Positions 55,253 through 64,000 of a stretch of 64,000 nucleotides of DNA are shown here, in pieces (position 1 is the first letter of the stretch; every line of letters begins with the position of its first letter). Both the position numbers and the translations under genes were made by a program. This stretch comes from Anaeromyces robustus. Its lineage: Eukaryota; Neocallimastigomycota; Neocallimastigomycetes; Neocallimastigales; Neocallimastigaceae. The DNA is taken from NCBI GenBank assembly GCA_002104895.1, contig MCFG01000044.1, positions 192,001-256,000 on the forward strand. Direction: 5' to 3'. The notes under the pieces are model-generated. The model was not told where the DNA came from. It ran no database searches and saw nothing but the letters and a program-made list of their open reading frames with translations.

Positions 55253-58200
55253 TTCATACAAGCTAATCCATATCTTGGGTGGGTATCATTAATAAGTTTT
55301 TCTAAACGTTCATGTTTATATTGTCTTTCATTAAATCTAATACTTCCTGGATCTTCTGGTTCCGGAACCTATTATTAAATAAAAATATAATTATGGATTA
55401 ATTTATTATTATATAAATATATAAATATATATTTATATTTATTTATATAAATGAATATTTTTTTTTTTTTTTAATTTTTTTTATTTTTATTTTTTTATTT
55501 TTATTTTTATTTTTACCTTTGTTTGAGATTCTGTAAAGTATTCACTACTCCAGAAGAAGAATACAGATTTTAAAGGAATTACTGATTCAGTATTTAAATT
55601 AACATCATTTACTTTTGATTTATTATTGGATGCCATATTACCATTATTATTACGATCAATGTTTTCTTCTGTTTTAGGAAGAGAATTTTTCATAGATGTC
55701 ATATTGAAACTAGCATCAAATACTGAACTTTGGCTCTTTTTATTTAAAGTTTTATTTGGTTCTGAAGTTTTTGGAGTAAGAGTAGAAAGTGAAGAAAGTT
55801 GTGATAAAGATCCGGTAGATGAATTACGTTTATATGAATTTGAAAAAAGTGTAGAATTTCTATTTCTATTTTGAGATGAAGAGGTAGGATTAACAACTTC
55901 AATAGGAGTCATAGAAGGGTTGGCGAAATTTTTAAGTACATCTACGATAGAACGTGAACGACGAAGTGTATTCACAATATTACCACTAGATTGAGCAAAT
56001 GTGGTTGTTGTTGTTGTAGTAATAGTAGAGGAAGAATTGGAAGTAGTTTGTGCATTTTGTCCAGCTGATAAATCATTTATACCTGATAAATTACCAGAAT
56101 TATTTTGAAGGTATTGATTAGAGATATTTTCAGAGAAGGAATTTTTAAGAAGATGCATATTAACATCATCAACAACGCAACTTGCTAATTGAGCTACTTC
56201 TGGATAAGGATCAACAGATAAATTCAAAAGAACCTTCCATACACAACTATAAATAGTATTATGACTTGAATGTGAGGCATTAGCATTTGAAGATGAAGAT
56301 GGACTTCCTTCACTACCACCTTTACCTTTAACATAATTACTAGCATTATAATAATGCATATCCTCAGTATTTGAAATTCTTTTTCTTTCTTCTTCCATTA
56401 ATTCATTAGCTGCATTAACGAATTTACTATGATAATTATGAACAATGGCTGAAAGTACAATAACTAATTCTCTACGTACTAATGGAGAAGCATCAGCTGT
56501 AGCTACTAAAACTGAAATTGCTAAATTATGTTCAATACCAATAATTTGTTCGTTCTTTTCAATACCACCAATAAATGTTCCAAGAGCATACATAGCTGCT
56601 GCACGAACTTCAGGAACAATATCAGTTAAAATACCAAAGAGACGTTCATGAATATTATCTCTAATACTTATAGTCTTAGCTTCTGGATAATTTTCCCATA
56701 CTTTACCTATACAAATACAAGCCCATTGTCTAAGAAGTGGATCTTGATCATTGAGATGAAGAATACAAACAGTTAAAAGATTTGATCTTAAACAAACTTG
56801 TTGACCTTCACGGAAGTTATGACAGAAAACAGAAAGAATAAAGCAGCACATGGCTCTATGTTCAGAAATATTTTGAATTTGTTGAGCATTATTATTGGTA
56901 AGGATATTAATAAAGTAGGCATAACCGGAATCCTTTAAAAGATCACTTTGACAACCTTGATCAACTGCTAAAATCTTGGCCCAAATAAATACTAAAACTG
57001 GCTTTAATTCAGCTGCTGGACTTTGAAGAAGTTTTAAAACGTATGGGAAGATACCTACAGATAAAGCAGAATCAACAGCCCATGGACCTAAATCAAGGAA
57101 ACGACTGAGTAACATTAATGCACGTAATCTATGGACTTGACTTAATAAAACTTGTAATACAATTGGTAATTGTTCTGGTGGTTTTTTTGAAATAGAACCT
57201 TTAGCAAGCCAAACTTCAAAGGCTGTTAATTGTTCTGTGAAAAAGGTACTATGTTTATATTCTAAAGCAATATTTTCACCAGCTTCTTGTTTTTTAATAA
57301 GTGTTGGTAATTGAGAAAGACACATATCAGCTGCTAAATCCCATGCTTTCCATAAAGAGTTTTTATAAGTAGGTGGTAATACTGGTGATGACATTGGATG
57401 ACAATTAAAAGATCTCATAATACGTTCAGCTAAAAGATAGTTACGGAATAAAGCTGCTACCATTAAATCTTGACGGAAAAGACGTTTAAAAAGATCATTA
57501 GGTAATACATTCCAAGCAATGGTATCAGTAATAGCTGTAAAAATCCAATTTAATTCTCCCAAAGGTGTACGTCTATCATTTAAACGACCTGGTATTTTAT
57601 TAATCATATCTGGGGTGATATGAATAAGTAATGGATTTTGCATAACAAACCATCTTAAAGCAATTTGAATAGGCGTAGTTAAACAACATGAAAATATATC
57701 AGCTGGAAGATCTGGATTCATTGGTAAAATTTCATTACTACCACATGCTGCTAACTGTATACAATTTTTGAATGCTGAAAATCTTGGTGTTGTTTTCATT
57801 CCTGTTTGAGGATCAATAGTTGGAAGTTGGCGTCTAGCTTCATTATCACGTTCTTTTGCAAAACGATTAAAAGCATTAACAATATTACCGGCATTGGAAC
57901 AATCATAAACAAAAATTGATGGAGATCCAAGCCAAGTTTGAATATCATGTATAGAAACTGGAATATACTGAGTATAATTTTTATTAAAAACCCATATTTC
58001 ACCACCTGGTGTTGGCTTTGGAACACCATGACCATTATAGTGAAATAGTACTCTTTCTTCTTTTGCATTTCTTCTTAAAGAACAACATAACTTTTTTGTT
58101 TCTTCTGCTGAAGGATCTAGTGATAACTTATATCTAGCTCTAGGTTGCCATACTTCATATTGTTGTTGTAAAAGTTTACCTATAGTTTCTAATGCTTTTT

Positions 58201-58522
58201 GTTGAGGATAGGCAAATGGATCAATCCAACATTCTAATTTTGCACATGGACTTGTTTTTACAATATCTGGAGGATCAATACCAATATTTAAACATAATAC
58301 TAATGCAACAGATACTGTCTTTAATCTTTCACGCATTCTCCAATCTTCTACTTGATTTTTTTTTAAACTATTATCTGATAAATTTCCATTGTTTACATGT
58401 CTTTTTTCACTGTAATATTGATAATGAAATAGTGTATCTGGTATTGTTTGTGATGAAATTGATTGTGAATCAACAACTTCTGATGAAGTCATATTACTCG
58501 ATTGCATTGGTGAATTTGACAT
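53301..58522 (-). CDS. KOG1: Raptor/Kog1, TORC1 scaffold subunit, eight exons
   Basis: Exons 58522-55517, 55368-55260, 55069-54949, 54738-54405, 54310-54180, 54046-53960, 53815-53693 and 53538-53301 join in phase, giving 1382 residues (human Raptor is 1335). Raptor recruits substrates to the TOR kinase in TORC1 for nutrient control of growth. The Raptor N-terminal conserved, caspase-like domain is clear: FHYNGHGVPKPTPGGEIWVF, NKNYTQYIPVSIHDIQTWLG and SPSIFVYDCSNAG (Cys208). HEAT repeats occupy about 420-760, with LGPWAVDSALSVGIFPYVLK highly typical. A Ser/Asn/Thr-rich linker follows, then WD40 repeats encoded by exons 2-8 (LLCSGDVRVIRIWDAQHE, LIVAGFGDGMLKLYDRRSPS, SSGGDIKFWDLR). The protein ends PPEYDYYE. 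All seven introns fall in the last third of the coding sequence. Confidence 0.93.
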
Positions 58523-61757
<3,235 letters not shown>

Positions 61758-63908
61758 ATGGAAAGTACAAATAAGAACAATAGAAAAGAAGAGTTCAATA
61801 AATTGTATAATTATTTCAAAATAGAAGGAATTAATGAAGTTATTTCAAACGACGAAAAATTACAAGATATAAAATTAAAATATCAATTATTAAACAAAGA
61901 TGACATTATTGTGTGTCTCTATTTAGTTGCTATTGAGAATAAAGATTCAAAATGTGTCATTAATCTCAATAAACATTTTTTAAATGAAAATAATACCTAT
62001 AATGAAGAAGAATATGATATTCTTAATAAAATATATGTAAGAAAATTACTTGACCATGATAGATTAAAAAAAATTATTTATATCTCTAGGATGAATTCTT
62101 TTCAATTTAAATTTACTTCAAACTTACTAAATTCAATAATAGGAAGAGGTGATATAAAATCATTAATATTAGTATTTGAAAATGTTTATTATGATAATAA
62201 TTTTATAATATCAATGTTAAATGCATTTAAATTTAAAATTGGTTATTCTAAACTTAAACTGGAAAATATTCTTAATAATGAAATAAAAAAAATTGGTTTA
62301 AATGAATTTACTATGGGTCAAAAATATAGAGCTTTGTCACTTGCTTTTAAAAATAAGTATGAGAATTTTATCAAAACATTAATACAAAATGATATAATAA
62401 TAGAAAATGGACAAAAATATTATGCATTTTCATTGGACAACACAGAAATATTAAAATTACTAATTAAATATGCCGATATGAATAATATTATTTTGAAATT
62501 GAATGAAAAAGATGAAGATGGATTTTATTCACTTTTAAAGGCTTGTAATAGTAAAAATATTAAAGCTGCAAAATTATTAATGGAATACACAAACAAAAAT
62601 AATATTATTTTAGAAATGAATGAAAAAAATAATTATGGAGAATATCCAATTTTAATGGCTTGTTCTAATAATAATATTAAAATGATAAGATTATTAATGA
62701 AATATGCCACTAAAAATAATATTATTTTAGAAATGAATGAAAAAGATAAAAATGGTTGTTATCCACTGTTAAGTTCTTGTTATAATAACAATATTGAAAT
62801 AGTGGAATTATTAATGGAATATTCAACTAGAAATAATATTATATTAAGATTGAATGATAAAGATAAATATGGTAATTTTCCACTTTTAAAATCTATTGAT
62901 AATAATAACAATAAAATAGTTCAGTTATTAATTAATTATGCCAATAAATATAATATTATTTTAAATATAAATGAAAAAAATAAAAAAAAAGTTTATCCAT
63001 TTTTAAGTGCTTGTTATCCCACTTGGGATGATAAAATAATTCAATTATTAGTTGAATATGCTAATAAAAATAACATTACATTAGAACTGAATGAAAAAGA
63101 TGAAAATGGAATGAATCCATTATTAACATTTGTTGGATGGAATATTTGGGATTTTGAGAAATTTCAATATTTAATTGATTATGCTAAAAAAAAGAGTATT
63201 ATTTTGAATATAGATGAAAAAAGAAAAGATAATGGATGGTATCCAGTTTTATGTCCTTGTCATGACAATTATAATAGTATTGAACAACTTCAATTTTTAA
63301 TGGATTATGCAAAAAATAATAATATCATTTTGAAAATAAATGAAAAAAATTATGGTGGTAATTCTCCAATTACACTTTCATCCTATTGTAAAAATTTAAA
63401 AATGGCTCAATTATTAATGGCATATGCTACTGAAAATAAAATTATATTAACTTTACCTTTATCATATAAACATCTTATCCAAAATTTTATTAAACAACCA
63501 GAATGTATTGACTTATTAATTAAGTATGAAAATGGATGGTATTTATTATTATGGTCTTGTGGTATTAATAATATTAAAATGGTTCAATCCTTAATAAATT
63601 ATGCTAGTAAAAATAATATCATTTTGGAAATGAATCTAAAAGATGAAGATGGAAATTATCCACTTTTTGAAGCTTGTTATCATAATAATATTGAAATGGT
63701 TCAATTATTAATGAAATATGCCAAAAATAATAATATTATTTTAAAAGTGAATGAAAAAAATAAAAAGGGACAGTACCCACTTTTATTGGCATATAAAAAG
63801 TATAATAATATTGAAATGACACATTTATTAATGGAATATACCCATGAAAATAATATTTTTTTAAATATAGAAGAATTAAGAATGGATGGTATCGAAAATA
63901 TATTATGA
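61758..63908 (+). CDS. Ankyrin-like repeat protein with 39-residue units
   Basis: Single exon of 716 residues from the ATG at 61758; a GTG nine bases earlier is in frame but is not expected to start translation. From about residue 233 to the end there are 11-12 repeats of roughly 39 residues, such as LLMEYTNKNNIILEMNEK followed by YPILMACSNNNIKMIR. This resembles the ankyrin helix-loop-helix pattern (LL..A...N..IVQLL), with YPLL in place of TPLH and an extra six residues over the usual 33. Residues 1-230 look like more diverged repeats. There is no signal peptide or membrane segment. Such proteins are protein-binding scaffolds; the partner is unknown. The unit near residue 570 is longer and irregular. 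Confidence 0.8.
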   Translation: MESTNKNNRKEEFNKLYNYFKIEGINEVISNDEKLQDIKLKYQLLNKDDIIVCLYLVAIENKDSKCVINLNKHFLNENNTYNEEEYDILNKIYVRKLLDHDRLKKIIYISRMNSFQFKFTSNLLNSIIGRGDIKSLILVFENVYYDNNFIISMLNAFKFKIGYSKLKLENILNNEIKKIGLNEFTMGQKYRALSLAFKNKYENFIKTLIQNDIIIENGQKYYAFSLDNTEILKLLIKYADMNNIILKLNEKDEDGFYSLLKACNSKNIKAAKLLMEYTNKNNIILEMNEKNNYGEYPILMACSNNNIKMIRLLMKYATKNNIILEMNEKDKNGCYPLLSSCYNNNIEIVELLMEYSTRNNIILRLNDKDKYGNFPLLKSIDNNNNKIVQLLINYANKYNIILNINEKNKKKVYPFLSACYPTWDDKIIQLLVEYANKNNITLELNEKDENGMNPLLTFVGWNIWDFEKFQYLIDYAKKKSIILNIDEKRKDNGWYPVLCPCHDNYNSIEQLQFLMDYAKNNNIILKINEKNYGGNSPITLSSYCKNLKMAQLLMAYATENKIILTLPLSYKHLIQNFIKQPECIDLLIKYENGWYLLLWSCGINNIKMVQSLINYASKNNIILEMNLKDEDGNYPLFEACYHNNIEMVQLLMKYAKNNNIILKVNEKNKKGQYPLLLAYKKYNNIEMTHLLMEYTHENNIFLNIEELRMDGIENIL

Positions 63909-64000
63909 TATAAATGATTTCTAAAATGAAGAATGAAATTGCACAAACGAAGTATAAAAGAATAAAAAATTAATAATTAATATTGGTTTTAAGAATATTA
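63909..64000. other. 3' flank of the ankyrin-like gene
   Basis: AT-rich, with nothing recognised. Confidence 0.6.

Overview
The window looks like nuclear DNA of an anaerobic gut fungus (Neocallimastigomycota; the genus cannot be told). Three things point there: intergenic DNA made almost wholly of A and T with endless microsatellites; genes with short AT-rich GT-AG introns and Asn-rich insertions; and a secreted glycosidase-like protein ending in two fungal dockerin (CBM10-type) modules, the cellulosome tag of this phylum. No tRNA, rRNA, CRISPR or bacterial operon was seen.

Layout. 0.8-2.2 kb: secreted CE2-type acetyl esterase (+). 3.7-7.9 kb: seven-exon RCC1-repeat protein (-). 11.6-13.6 kb: protein with three CCCH zinc fingers whose frame is interrupted (-). 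13.9-15.4 kb: acidic helical protein of unknown function (-). 20.3-21.1 kb: small charged protein (-). 22.7-24.5 kb: GH5-like dockerin protein that has lost its catalytic residues (+). 24.8-27.8 kb: gene-free stretch with remnants of retroposition. 27.8-32.3 kb: Zn2Cys6 + PAS transcription factor of the ERT1/AcuK type (-). 32.3-41.0 kb: 8.7 kb with no gene, carrying a perfect 56-bp inverted repeat. 41.0-44.7 kb: multi-pass membrane class 3 lipase (-). 47.1-48.0 kb: membrane-anchored alpha/beta hydrolase lacking its nucleophile (-). 49.6-51.3 kb: six-exon cis-prenyltransferase (+). 53.3-58.5 kb: eight-exon Raptor/Kog1 (-). 61.8-63.9 kb: ankyrin-like repeat protein (+).

How they fit together. 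The esterase and the dockerin protein belong to secreted plant-cell-wall degradation. Raptor (TORC1) and the ERT1/AcuK-type factor are nutrient and carbon regulators. The cis-prenyltransferase makes dolichol precursors for glycosylation of such secreted proteins. They are not an operon and nothing shows co-regulation. The most notable results are two apparent pseudoenzymes (the dockerin GH5-like protein and the alpha/beta hydrolase), several genes whose first coding exon is only 7-12 nt, an 18-nt internal exon, a His/Cys-rich segment in the ERT1-like factor, and a perfect 56-bp inverted repeat. Exon structures were built by hand from GT/AG sites, reading phase and family motifs; no alignment or RNA evidence was available.
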